Shown piece by piece: positions 32,226 to 42,968 of a stretch of 64,000 bases of DNA. Made by a program: the position numbers and the translations under genes. Numbering within the stretch: the stretch's first letter is position 1; every line of letters begins with the position of its first letter. The notes below the pieces were generated by a model, which was not told the origin of the DNA, did not search any database, and saw only the letters and a list, made by a program, of their open reading frames with translations. The DNA lies in contig QPMI01000062.1 in assembly GCA_004431415.1 (NCBI GenBank), positions 372,001-436,000 of the forward strand, given 5' to 3'. This DNA comes from Cyanophora paradoxa (taxonomy: Eukaryota; Glaucocystophyceae; Cyanophorales; Cyanophoraceae).

Positions 32226-35000
32226 ATGGCCTCGCTCCTGCCTCTGCCCGTGCTTAGGGCGTTCCGGCGATACACACGCCTTTTGAGGACCCAGAGACGC
32301 ACGCTATTGCTCCCCCTCTTCCTGTTGGGGGTCATTCTGGTCGCGTTCTTCTTCTTCGGCAGCGGGCGTAGCGCTCCCGCCGCAACGGGCGAGGGTTCGT
32401 GTCGAAGCCCGCACGCGGCACTGCTGCGCTTTCGATTTGCCGAGCCCTCCCCGCAGGGACCGCCAATGGCGCTGGAGCCGCAGCCGGTGGTGCGCCCCAG
32501 GCGCTTGACGCGCGTTCTGTCGCGCGTGAGGAAGCTAATCGAACCCTACTTCAGATGGCAAGGGGTCGAAGGCTCTGACCGATGACCCTGATCTGGTTCC
32601 CGCCCTCGGCGACCCAGCAAGCGAGGGCAAGACCTCGGACAGCAAGGACGGCGGTAGCCTCTCGGACCCGCCGCCACTGAAGGAGCCCGCCACGCGCGCG
32701 CAGCCTGGCACCCGCGCGGAGCCCGCGACCCGCGCGGAGCCAGCGACCCGCGAGCCGGCCAACCGGGAGCCCGCCAACCGCGCGGACCCCGCTCGGGAGC
32801 CGGCAACACGTGGCGCTCCCGATGACGACGCTTCGGGCAGCTCGTCTCGTCCGGCAGGCGGCCACGCGCAGAAGCCGCGGCCGGCGGCGCAACCGGGCGG
32901 GGGCGCGGGGCGGACGCCGGGCCACAGCGCAACGCCGGCGAAGAAGTCGTACGCGGACGAGAGCGCGCTGCAGCGGCAGGAGGCCGTCAAGCAGGCCTTC
33001 CTCCACGCCTGGCGCGGCTACGAGAAGTACGCCTGGGGCCAGGACGAGCTCAAGTGCACCGCCCCGCCCCCGCGCGCCGCCCGCCCCGCCGGCGCCTCAC
33101 CCGCACGGCAGGCCGGTGAGCAACACAGGCGGCAACTGGCTGGGTCTGGGCGCCACCATCGTCGACTCGCTGGACACGCTTCTCATCATGGGCGCGCCAC
33201 GCGCCCCGCCGCGCGCCTCGCCGCGCCCCTCGCGCGCCGCTCACGCTGGATCCCAGGCCTCAACGAGGAGTACCAGAAGGCGCGCGACTGGATCGACACC
33301 TCCCTCAAGTTCGACAAGGTCCGCCGCGCCCTGTGCCTCGCGGCCCTCCCCGCGGGGGCCGAGGCGGGGCGCAGAACATCGACGTGAGCGTCTTCGAGAC
33401 GATCATCCGCGTGCTCGGCGGGCTGGAGGCCGCCTACGACATGTCCTTCGACAAGGCCCGCCCCGCGCCCCTCGCCCCGGCCCCCCTGCCCCTCCCCGAG
33501 CCGCGCGCCCCGCAGATGTACATCGCGAAGGCGAAGGACCTGGCGGACCGGCTGCTGCACGCCTTCGACACGCCGACGGGCCTGCCGATGGGCCAGCTGA
33601 ACCTCGTGACCTTCGCGAAGAGCTGCGCCTCGTGGACGGGCTTCTCGGCGGTGCTCGCCGAGGTGGGGACCGTCCAGCTCGAGCTCCGCGAGCTCTCCCA
33701 CCACACGGGGGACCCGAAGTACCAGGAGAAGGCCGACTCCATCATCCGCCTCATCGACTCCCGCGTCCGCCCCGCCCCCGCCCGCCCCCTGTGCCCCCTC
33801 GCCGACGCGCCGCCCCCGCAGAACGTCGCCGACGGGCTCTACCCCCTCTTCATCGACCCCAACTCGGGCGCCTTCACGACGGGTGCGCGGCCGCCCTCCC
33901 TCCCCCTCCCCCTGGGCGCCGGGCCGAGGGCGGCGGCAGGCTCGGTCTCGTACGGCGCGCTGGGCGACTCGTTCTACGAGTACCTCCTGAAGACGCACAT
34001 CCACTCGGGCAAGTCCGAGGAGACCAAGTTCTACCGGTGCGGGGGGCCCCGTGCCCCGTCGCCGCCCGCCCGCTCCGAGCGAGGGGCCCCCGCAGGCGCA
34101 TGTACGACGTGGCGGTGGAGGGTATGGCGAAGCACCTGATCCAGAAGTCGGACCCGTCGGGGTACACGTACATCGCCGAGTGGAACGGGGGGCGCCCCGT
34201 CCACAAGATGGACGAGCTGGCCTGCTTCGCCGGGGGCATGCTGGCGCTGGGCTCGACGGACGCCCCGCAGCCGGAGCGCGACTTCGAGCTCGGGCGCGGC
34301 GTGACGGAGACGTGCTACAAGTTCTGGGAGAAGCAGCCGAGCGGGATCGCGCCGGAGAACGTGTACTTCCAGTTCGGGCGGGACTTCACGAACGGGGCGA
34401 ACTACTACCTGCTGCGGCCGGAGACGCTGGAGAGCATCTTCTACATGTGGCGCTTCACGCACGACCAGAAGTGGCGGGACATGGGGTGGAAGATCTTCGA
34501 GGCCATCGAGGCCAAGTGCAAGACCCCCTCCGGCTACTCCGGCCTCCGCGAGGCGCCCCGCACCCCCGCCCCGCCCCGCCCCGCCCCGCCCCCGGCTCAC
34601 CTACCTCCCCGGCAGGTGTCGAACCCGAACCCGCAGAAGGACGACTCGATGCAGAGCTTCTTCCTCGCGGAGACCCTCAAGTACCTCTACCTCCTCTTCT
34701 CCGAGGACGACCTCATCTCCCTCGACGAGTGGGTCTTCAACACCGGTGCCCCCGCCCCCGCTTTTCGCCCCCCGGGGCCCGCGCCCTCGTGCCCCCCTGA
34801 CGCCCGCCCCAGAGGCACACCCGCTCCGCATCTGGACGTACGAGCACGGGGAGCGGAACCTCCACCCGCCCCCCGCCCCTCCCCCCCAGGTCCCCGCCCC
34901 CCGCCTCCTCGCGCCGCCCCGCCCCTGACCGCTCGCCGGCACCCCGCAGTCCCCGCCGAGCCAGGGCGGCCTCCCCCAAGCCGGCTCCCGCACCGCCTAA
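32226..35000 (+). CDS. Class I alpha-1,2-mannosidase (GH47), type II membrane protein
   Basis: Trims alpha-1,2-mannose from N-glycans in the ER or Golgi. The ATG at 32226 opens a short basic tail and one membrane anchor (LLLPLFLLGVILVAFFFFGS), giving type II topology. A stem follows with tandem EPATRA/EPANR repeats at about 32685-32810. Catalytic domain signatures: FLHAWRGYEKYAWGQDELK; NTGGNWLGLGATIVDSLDTL; SVFETIIRVLGGLEAAYDMS; GQLNLVTFAKSCASWTGFS; ADGLYPLFIDPNSGAFTTG; DELACFAGGMLALGS; NYYLLRPETLESIFYMWRFT; KDDSMQSFFLAETLKYLYLL; and NT joined across an intron to EAHPLRIW. Most introns are short with CTGAC-like branch motifs; some donors are GC. It ends at 35000 after a Pro-rich final exon whose exact phase is uncertain. 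No ER-retrieval signal is visible. Confidence 0.94.
32685..32812 (+). repeat. Tandem EPATRA-type repeats in the mannosidase stem
   Basis: Short DNA repeats based on GAGCCCGCGACCCGCGCG encode a run of EPATR/EPANR units between the membrane anchor and the catalytic domain. The run is rich in charged residues and proline, as expected of an extended stem. It probably varies in length between strains. Confidence 0.7.
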
Positions 35001-35388
35001 TAGCGCACCTGCTGTAGAACAATATACTAGTAGACAGGCCCTTTTTAAACTGTCCCGACTTGCATGCAGTTCCGTACCGAGGCCTCGAGCCTCGGAGCTC
35101 GCTCACGCGCAAGCACGCGGGCCAGCGCCCGGCCCCTGTGCAGGGCTGTAGTTCTGGATCGTCTAGCCCTTGAAGGTACAAAGCTCACTGGAACTAGCTG
35201 GCAAGGACAGGAAAGGGTGGAGGGCGCTACGGACGGAAGGTTGGCGAAAGGAGCAAATGATGGAGGGGGCGGTTCGGGAAGGGGGCAGCGGGGGGTTTCG
35301 GACGGGCGAGAGGGTGCTCGGGGCGAGGGGGCAATGGGACCGGGGGGAAAGGGAGCGGAGGGGACGGGGCGGGGGCGGGGCGGGGCGG

Positions 35389-37474
35389 CTATTCGGCGGG
35401 GGCCGGGGCGTCGCCGGCGGCCTCCTTCTTGGACTCGGGGGCCTTCTTGTCGCCGTCGGCGTTGACGACGGCCCAGAACTCGGCCTCCGCCTCCTTCACC
35501 GCCGCGTCCGCCGCCGACTGGCCCGACTTGTGCTTCGCCCCGCCCTCGCCCCCGTCCTTCTTCGCCTTGAGGCGCATCTCCTTGGCGCGCGCCTCGAGGT
35601 TCTTCTCCCGCTTCGTCTCGCGCTCCAGCATCTGGTTGATCGCCTGCTTCTCGTTCGCCTGGGGCGTGCACAGCGAGTCGCACAGCTCGATCAGCGTGAC
35701 CGTCCCGTCCGTCGAGCCGGCCGCCACCAGCTTGCCCTGCTCCTGCACCCGCAGGCTCTGCAGGCCCAGGTGCTCGTCGCAGACCTGCCCCCGGTCGCTC
35801 AGCAAGGCGCCCGGCACGGGTCGGGGCGGGCGACGGCGTGCCTGGAGGACGAGCGTGGGGTCGTTCTGCTTGTAGGCGTAGTCCCAGATGTCGAGCGTGC
35901 CGTCCATCTTGGTCGTGAAGAAGACGCCCGGGCGCGTGGGCGACCAGCAGCCGTCCGTCAGGTACGCGTTCAGGTACCGTGTCGCCATGATCGGCGTCTT
36001 CAGGTCTTCCATCCATATCCGTGCAGTCCTGCAAGCAACGTCGGCGCGCGCACGCGGGCCGCGCGGGGCGGGCCCCGCCCGCACCAGTCGCCGATCGTCA
36101 TGAAGTACTTGGGGAAGAAGGGGTGCCGCTCCAGCGCGTAGATGGGGCCGTGGTGCCCCGTGTAGATCGCACCGATCCTGTCCTGCGGCGTCTTCGACTT
36201 CCTGCGCGGCGGCCGTCAGGGGGCGGCGGGCGGAAGGGGCGGCGGGCGCGCGCGGGCCTGTTGCAGGAGAGGACGAGGCCCTGCTCCGTGCCGACCATGA
36301 ACTTGGTCGGGCCTCCCGCCACGTCGTACAGCAGGCTGACACCGCCGAGCACGACGCCGTCGCCCTGGGAGTGCCCCGCGTCACGAGGCGGCGGCGCCGG
36401 ATGCAGCGGTGGAGAGCGCGGACCTTCAGGTCCAGCGACATCGATTCTGTGGGCTCGCCGAGCTTGCGGATGTCCCACCAGAACACCTGGCCATCTGGGC
36501 AGGCGCGAAAAGGAAGGATAAGGGCCAGAAAGGGGCGGAGCTGACGAGCAAGACCGTACCTGTAGAGATCGATGTGCACTCCGTGCCTGTCTTGCTTTGC
36601 AGCCACGCGATGTCGTACACGGGGTCGCGGTGGCTCTTCTCGATGGGGCTTGTGTCGACGGGGGTGTTGCCGCGCCGCAGATCCCAGTACGCTACTAGTC
36701 CGTTGTAAGAGCCGCCGACGAGGATGTTCCCATCCTTTGGCGAGAACTCCAGGCAGCAGAGAGGGGAGGAAGGGACGATTTCGGTCTGGGGGTAGTTGGG
36801 GTTGTTCACATCCCACACGTAAGAGTTGGGCGACATGCCCTCCGGCGCTTGCTGGAACTGCATGACGCTGTATGCGATTGCCACGCGCTTCGGGCCGTCC
36901 CTGCGACGCGACAAAGCGTTAGCTAAAGGGCGCAGCGCCCCAGCGCCGGGCGGGCCGCGCACCAGGAAATCCACACCGCAGAGCGCTTTGTCTGGCACGG
37001 ATCGCGGAACACTGTGAGCGTGCGAGCCGAGGGCGGCTCGGAGGAAAGGTCTGGCCGAGGCATGGAGAAGTACTCCTGGTAGATGTCGATGGTCACGTTC
37101 TGCTTGATGCCGTACTCGATCACATCCGAAAGCGAGTTGAGCGACCGAATGAAGTCCTCGTCCTTCTGGACCTTCTTCCGGTAGCGCTCGCACTGCTCCG
37201 GCTCGCCCGCGTCGATCTCCTTAGGCCAGCCTCCCTCTCTGTGGTGCATGCCGGTGCTCGTGAATTCGAAGCGCTCGGTGTTGACCTCGTGCTCAGAGTA
37301 CTCCGGCACGGCTTGAATGTCGCACGCCGAGGGGTTCTTCACCACGTAGTCCTCATCGAGCTCCTTCGATGGCATGATGGACTCCAGGATCTCTGCCTGT
37401 TTGTCCTTGAAGACAGCGTGCCGCCCGAACTGCTTACGCTGCTTCGTGTACAGGAAATTCACCTCCATATTCAT
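35389..37474 (-). CDS. Axonemal dynein intermediate chain 2 (DNAI2/IC69 type)
   Basis: Outer-arm dynein subunit with WD repeats, in the flagellar axoneme. The first exon (ATG 37474; a second ATG at 37468) reads MNMEVNFLYTKQRKQFGRHA, then AEILESIMPSKELDEDYVVK, EHEVNTERFEFTSTGMHHRE, GGWPKEID, and EYGIKQNVTIDIYQEYFSMP. After an intron: RVAIAYSVMQFQQAPEGMSP, SYVWDVNNPNYP, LCCLEFSPKDGNILVGGSYN, SHRDPVYDIAWLQSKTGTEC, and ISTG, then QVFWWDIRKLGEPTESMSLD. Next come PTKFMVGTEQGLVLSCNR, HHGPIYALERHPFFPKYFMT-like, ARIWMEDLKTPIMATRYLNA, GVFFTTKMDGTLDIWDYAYK, and a charged C-terminal coil ending at 35389. This matches the DNAI2 family end to end. It is direct evidence for a motile flagellum. Head-to-head with a coiled-coil gene, 165 bp apart. 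Confidence 0.95.
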
Positions 37475-37639
37475 CGTGGCTGGGCTTGCTGGGCGCTGGC
37501 GCGCTCCTAGCGCTAAGCGCTGGCCTGCGGAGGTCTAGCTACGCCCGAGGAGCCCGCTGAACGCCCTTCCTATTCTGGCTTTCGCGCGGCGTGTGTACCC
37601 CGCCAGCCCCGCTTCCCCCGTAGTTGACACGACCGACAA
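37475..37639. promoter_or_regulatory. Divergent promoter region, dynein IC2 / coiled-coil protein
   Basis: Only 165 bp separate the start codons. If co-regulated, the partner coiled-coil protein may also be flagellar or basal-body; this is inference from arrangement. Confidence 0.4.
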
Positions 37640-39361
37640 ATGGGCTCGCCCGTGAGCGGCATCGACCGCTCGATGTACCGGAGCCCATCAGCATTTGATG
37701 ACGAGTACCGGCTGCGCAAAGTTGACGTGCGCCGGCCGCGCGGCCCCGACGTCAAGCCGCGCAGCTAACGCTAGGGCGGCACAGAATACGAAGAGTATGG
37801 AGATGGCGGAGATTATGGCCGACGAGCGCTCGGTCTCCCTGCTGAGGTCGCAGTTGACCCAGGTTTGCCGCCAGCTGGCCGCCTTCCAACGGCGCTGACC
37901 CGCCACCCGCCAGGTGAAGACGATCAAGTACGAGAACGAGCGCAAGGTTCGTTTCCTCCCGTTTGCACTCGCCTGGCCGCTCACGGACGGTGCGCAGGAC
38001 GAGAGTACGTCGCCTGGATTGGCCGTTTGATGCGCACACCTCCGGTTCGGTTCGCACTGACGCGTAAGCTCGTATTCGTAGTCATCGCTTCGCTGCGGAA
38101 TCAGGTTCGCGCCCCTTGAATTTTCTAGCTAGAAATGGGTGATGGGCTGCCCCCCTTCAGTATGGGGGGCGCTTACCAAGCAGAGAGTCTATCTCCAATC
38201 TAAACTATTGTTTTCGTTTCCGTTCGCCTTTGTGCCGCCTGTCCTTGGCGCTCAGCTGATTTTCGCGGTACAGGTTTCGGACCTGCTGCGCTACAAGGAG
38301 CAGACCCAGTCCTTGAAGCTCCGCATCGACACGCTCGAGGAGCGGCTTAAAATCCGCGAGGCAGAGGCCACCCAGGCGAACCGTGCGCCCGGCCTCGGTC
38401 CCCCGGGTCGCCCTGCGCGGCTTATGCCGCGCAGTGGAGCTCCGGCGGGAGCTGAAGAACCAGGAGCACGCAATGAAAACGCTGCGGGAGCAGCTCATCG
38501 AAACCGAGAAGGCGTACGCATCGCGGGGCGCCGGCGGGACGGCCCGGCGCCTGACGGCCGGCGGGGCAGGCGGCTGGAGGCGGCGCGGAAGCACGCGGCG
38601 CAGCTGCTGGACGTCGAGAGCGGCAAGAAGGCGCTGCACCACGAGGTCGACGTGGCGCAGGGGAAGCTGCAGGCGGCCAACGCGGAGATCGACGCCCTGC
38701 GGCACAAGTCCCGCACCCTCGAGGTCCGCCGCCGCGGCTCGCCCCTCCCGCCGGACCCTCTGAGGTGAGCCCTGGGCGGCGCAGCTGACGCTGGAGGAGG
38801 CGCGGAAGCTGGCGGGGGCGATCGAGGGCCAGCTCGGCGACGAGCGGCGGCGCCTGCACGACGAGGCGGACCGCAACCGCGTCCTGGAGCTTGAGGCGAA
38901 GAAGCGGGAGCGGGAGGCGCAGACCGCCGAGGAGACCATCCGCGCCCTCACCGACGTGCGCCGCCCCGCGGGCGCGGGGCCGCTCCCTCGCCGCCGGCCC
39001 GGGGGCGCTGAGGGGCGGCGGCCGGCAGGCGCACCGGGCGGCGGCGGAGCGGACGCTGGAGCTGGAGCGGCTGCTGTTCGAGGCGCGGCGGGAGGCGTCG
39101 GAGTACCGGGTGAAGCTGCAGGGGGCGGAGATGGAGCTGGGCAACGTGCTGGACGACCGGCAGCGCTCGGCGCGGCAGCGCCTCGAGGTCCTCTCCCTCC
39201 GCCAGCAGGCCGAGGAGGACCTCCGCCACGCCCTCGAGGCGCCCCTCTCGTGCGCCCCCGCCGCGCCGGCGCCGCCCCGGCCCCCTCTCTCCCCGCCTCA
39301 CGCCCCCCGCAGCTACCGCTCCGCCTACGCCGCCACCTCCCCGTACCGCGCCCGCAAGTGA
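37640..39361 (+). CDS. Long coiled-coil protein, unknown
   Basis: The ATG at 37640 gives MGSPVSGIDRSMYRSPSAFD, then DEYRLRK. An intron with CTAAC branch motif joins it to NTKSMEMAEIMADERSVSLL. Later exons are almost entirely heptad coil: VSDLLRYKEQTQSLKLRIDT; LEERLKIREAE; LRRELKNQEHAMKTLREQLI; KKALHHEVDVAQGKLQAANA; LTLEEARKLAGAIEGQLGDE; and RTLELERLLFEARREASEYR. The short non-coiled C terminus is SYRSAYAATSPYRARK, stop at 39361. Start and end share an S-Y/R-S-P pattern often seen in cytoskeletal filament-forming coiled coils. No family is recognised. It pairs with the axonemal dynein gene, which makes a flagellar or basal-body role plausible. Confidence 0.75.
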
Positions 39362-39460
39362 CCGCGCGCGACATAACTATCAGTTATCGTTATTCTTTAC
39401 AGGAGCGAGGAGCGCGAGGGGCGGGCGGGGTGGAGGGGAGAGGGGGGCGCGGGCGGCGTC

Positions 39461-40905
39461 TCATACGGCGACGGGGCGGACGAGGCCGGCCTCGAGGTCG
39501 GGGGTGCCCGCCCCCGCGCTGCCGCCGGGGCCCCGGCCAACGAGGATGCTCGGCGCCTTTTCCCGAGGGCTGCCGGGCGGGGTGGGCGCCCGGGGGCCGC
39601 GGGAGAGGGGCCGGACGAGGGACCTCAGCGCGGGGGCGGCGTGGTGGCGGAAAAAGTAGAGGGCGATGGCGGCTCCCAGGGCCGCCCCGCACAGGATGTC
39701 CGTCATCCCGTGCTTCGCGTCCCGTCTGCCGGCCCGTCAGGCCGAGGAGAGGGGCGCGGGGGCGGCTTGGGGCGCGCAGTCGGCTCGCGGCGACGAAGCC
39801 CGCCAGCGCCTGGGGCGCTAGAATAAGGAAGGACCGCCACGCGTCGGCGAAGGGGTGCCACTGCGGCGGGCCGAGTCAGCGAGGCCGGGGCCTTGGAGCT
39901 CGAGCGCCGCGGCGCGGACGGCCGGCCGGTGGCAGACCTCCTCGCCGTCGGCCGCGGGGGCGTGGGGCGCGTGGACGGCGTGTAGGAAGAGCGACAGGAA
40001 CGTCGCCGCGCTGAAGGCGAAGGAGGCGTGCCCCGACCTGCCCCCGCACGGCCGGACGCCGCGTCAATCGTAGACCACAGAGGTGTGCTGGCCATGGGCG
40101 GGGGCGCACGGCCACGACCTCCGCCCCTCGGCGAGGAGGTTCGCGTCCCCCCCGCACTGTCCCGTACTGCAAAGCAAACAGTCAAGAGAAGGGGCGGGGG
40201 GGGCTTCACAGGGCCTCACTTGTGCGCCCCAGCAGGGTCGGCAGGCGCGCCAGGGCTGAGGCGGCATCTCCCAAGCCAGTCTGCAGTGGATGAGAAAACA
40301 TCTCAAAAAAAAGCGTTAATATGTCGTGGCACCTGGCCTGATCTGGCCCGCTGTGTTCTGGAGAGACGAAGTGAGATTAGCTAGGGGCCATGCGGCGCAA
40401 GCGGCGCTGCCCGGCCTAACCTTCAGCAACTCCGTCATAAAAAGATTCCAGACGATAGTCAACGCATAGGCAAAAAGAAGTACGTAGAGCACGCGCGGCC
40501 CCGACCCCGGCCGCGCACTGTTCAATGCGCGCTGGGTCGGCCGCGCACGCATGCAAGCCGTGAGCCGCCCCCGTACGCATGCCGCAGCTGTAATATAAGC
40601 GCGTACCACGTATATGAGAAAGACGAGCGGCGGCCCGAGGCCGGCTCCGACTATAAGCGCCCAGTTCGGCACGGTGTCGTCGCTCAGGGTCTCGACGGAG
40701 AAGTCGCCCTGCCTACGGCCGCGGGCGCACGCTTGGTCAGATAGATGCACCTCCGTGTATATGAGCGCGCGCTGGGCGCCGCATCGCACCGGAACTCGCG
40801 TGTGGGGAAGGAGACGAGCCGAAGGGGGACGGTGACCGAGGCGACGCCGGCGGCGACGATCCATGCGAGCGCATGCTTAATCCATTTGTTCCTCGTCTCG
40901 TCCAT
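39461..40905 (-). CDS. PAP2-type lipid phosphate phosphatase
   Basis: Multi-pass membrane phosphatase of the PAP2/LPP family, dephosphorylating lipids such as phosphatidate. The ATG at 40905 gives MDETRNKWIKHALAWIVAAG (TM1). A 38-bp intron joins SYTRR to QGDFSVETLSDDTVPNWALI. TM segments follow (GLGPPLVFLIYVV; VLYVLLFAYALTIVWNLFMT). Motif 1 is assembled across introns as KNTAGQIRP plus DWLGRC. Motif 2 is SGHASFAFSAATFLSL. It is preceded by Ser instead of the usual Pro (RSSGH in place of FPSGH). Then WHPFADAWRSFLILAPQAL and motif 3 SR..RDAKHGMTDILCGAALG. All catalytic elements (Lys, Arg, Ser-Gly-His, Arg, His) are present. The tail is Pro/Gly-rich and stops at 39461, only 99 bp from the stop of the convergent gene. 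Confidence 0.88.
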
Positions 40906-41225
40906 CGCTGTAACAAACCCCCAGCTGCAGCGAGCTGTCAGGCTGGGATCTCGGAGCGCGCTGAGCTCGCGGAGGCTCTACCCCCGACTAAATTGTCCCC
41001 CCGAGTGAAGACCTACGTACCCAGCGCGCGTCACGGCTGACACGGCGCGGGCTTGAAGGGGCAAGACGGGCCGAGGCCCGAGGCGCGAGGCTCAGCAGCT
41101 TCGGTGTGTGTCACGGCTCCGCTCACCGCATAGACCGTAGGTTTTGAGCCCGAGCTCGCGTGCGCAGAAGCGCTACGGGCGCGATCTTGCTCGGCGAGCA
41201 CTGGCGTAGCTAGCGAGGCCTCGAG
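40906..41225. promoter_or_regulatory. Divergent promoter region, PAP2 / Mpv17
   Basis: 320 bp between opposing starts; no distinct element is recognised. Confidence 0.35.
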
Positions 41226-42968
41226 ATGGTGCAGCAAGCATTTTCAGCGTGTGCTGCCGTGCTTGTGAGGGCGCCGTTCGTCCCAGCTGCTAGCACTCTG
41301 CAGCTGCGTCACAGGAGATCGCCACCTAAGCTCGGCACAGGGGCGCGCGCCGGTCAGCGAGCGCATCCGAAATGCTTTGCAACCGCACGTACGCGCGCTT
41401 TCTTCGTAAGCGGCCGCCCTTCTATGTCGGAGGGTCAGGACTCCGGCCGCGGCCAGCTTCAGCTTGAAGTTCCGGGCCAGCGGGAGATGTCCCTGCCAAG
41501 AAACCATGTGCATGTTTTTGTCGAGATGGAGAGCTTGGCGGGGCACGGGGGAGGAGGCGTCGGAGGAAGAGGCAGGAAGACGCGTACGGCGCTCGGCGGC
41601 GAAGACGGCTACTCGGACGAAGAGTTCGCCAATGAGAGGGACATGCAGGCATTTGAGAAGGCGCCGCTCGTCCAGAGCCAGGTCGCTGCCCTCTCCATGC
41701 CCAGCGCGGTTGAAGGTGTGTCGTAATTTTCACCTTGGTGCTTTCGTCTTCTCATCTCACTGCATTCCATTGCGAATTCGAATACAGTCTATCACGGACT
41801 CCTTTCAAGCTACCCGCTCGAGACAAGAGCGATAACAGCTGCTGTGCGCCTCGGATCCGCCCACTTCCTTGTTTCAAGTTTCTGAACCCCGTGCAGCTTT
41901 TTGGGGGCCTTGCCGATATTTTGAGCCAGATCGGAAGTGCCTGCTTGAGGAGAAAATCGCTGGTGCTGAAGTATGGCAGAGTGCTCAGACTGGCCGCGTG
42001 CTGTTTTTTCTTGAATGGCGTCGTGCGCATTCTCAAACGTCGATCGTGCTCTTAGCATTTAATCGCTACTGCTGACGCGTACTGGTGGCCGTGCTGATAC
42101 AGTGCAATCACATGTGGTGAAAAGCTTTTGGTTCTCACCTGTCCCTTCCCAGCTCATCTCTAAGGTTTTTCTTTATTCGCAGGTACAGCTACTTGGATGG
42201 GAGTATTCCTGGGAACGGTGTTCCTGATGTGCTGAAAAAGGTGTGACTGCCTTTCGCTCATGACATTCGCGGATAGACTGCGCTGACTGATGCCTGGTAG
42301 GTCGCACTGGATGAATTCGTGTACAGGTTCCTTTCCCGCCCCCATGCCCGGTCCTGAAAACTGAGTCGACCTCGGGTCGCAGCCTTTATTCGGACTCTGC
42401 TTTTTTCGTCGTGATAGGCACGCTTTTTTTGTAAATGATAAAGCACTTCAAAGCGCCAGCTAACCACGCTATCAGGAATGCTAGAGCAACGCAGTTGGGA
42501 GCACACAATTCGGGTGAGCCCCTCCAGCCTGTGCATGCACTTGGAACTGGCTGTTCATTCTGAGTTGTTGTGCAGCGGTTACAACAGGAGTTCATCCCTA
42601 CGTATCTCGCCGACCTTAGCATCTGGGTGCTTTAGTCATTATTTTCATGCCATGATGCTGTTGATTACGATTACGATTACGGAATTCGCACCGTGTGCAG
42701 CCTGCTGCGCAAATCATCAACTTCCGGTGGATTATCCATGCTTGAGCTTGATCAAAGATATTGTATTCTGATGATGATTCTTATGCAGATTTGTTCCGGC
42801 CCTGTATCGCGTGTTTTATATGAATGTGGTGTCCTTGATGTGGACGTGCTACCTGGCAGGTGTGTGGGGTTTTGTGTCAGCTGAATCGACGCGAGTCTTG
42901 ATGTTTTATGTTGATCAGGGCAAGCACAAAAGGAGGTCCAGCCACGCAGAATCAAGGTCAAGGACTGA
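41226..42968 (+). CDS. Mpv17/PMP22-family membrane protein
   Basis: Small four-helix channel-like protein of mitochondrial, peroxisomal or plastid membranes. The ATG at 41226 gives MVQQAFSACAAVLVRAPFVP, which resembles a plastid presequence with early Phe; the ATG at 41425 is an alternative. The first exon ends AVEG with donor GTGTCG near 41720. Then LFGGLADILSQIGSACLRRK ... LRLAACCFFLNG. A 14-nt microexon (42103-42116, CNHM plus part of W) joins to WYSYLDGSIPGNGVPDVLKK, then VALDEFVY. Next exons: MLEQRSWEHTIR; LQQEFIPTYLADLSIW; PAAQIINFR; and FVPALYRVFYMNVVSLMWTC. The end is GQAQKEVQPRRIKVKD, stop 42968. WYSYLD, the IP/LKK segment and QIINFRFVP are family hallmarks. GC content and third-position bias are clearly lower than in neighbours and introns are more AT-rich. 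A small exon between about 42320 and 42470 may be missed. Confidence 0.88.
42103..42116 (+). other. 14-nt microexon of the Mpv17-family gene
   Basis: TGCAATCACATGTG lies between an acceptor GCTGATACAG (with CTGAC branch-like motif 22 nt earlier) and donor GTGAAAAG. It starts in phase 0 and leaves TG, completed by G from the next exon to Trp. This yields HMWYSYLD, the conserved Mpv17 motif, which cannot be obtained otherwise. Confidence 0.75.

Noticed and set aside
32810-35017. A 735-codon uninterrupted frame through the mannosidase gene
   Set aside because: It drifts out of the true frame at introns and reads Arg/Pro-rich shadow; the GH47 motifs lie in spliced exons of several frames.
35241-35388. 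A possible extra gene downstream of dynein IC2
   Set aside because: Frames are G-rich low complexity in the short convergent gap; no exon signal.
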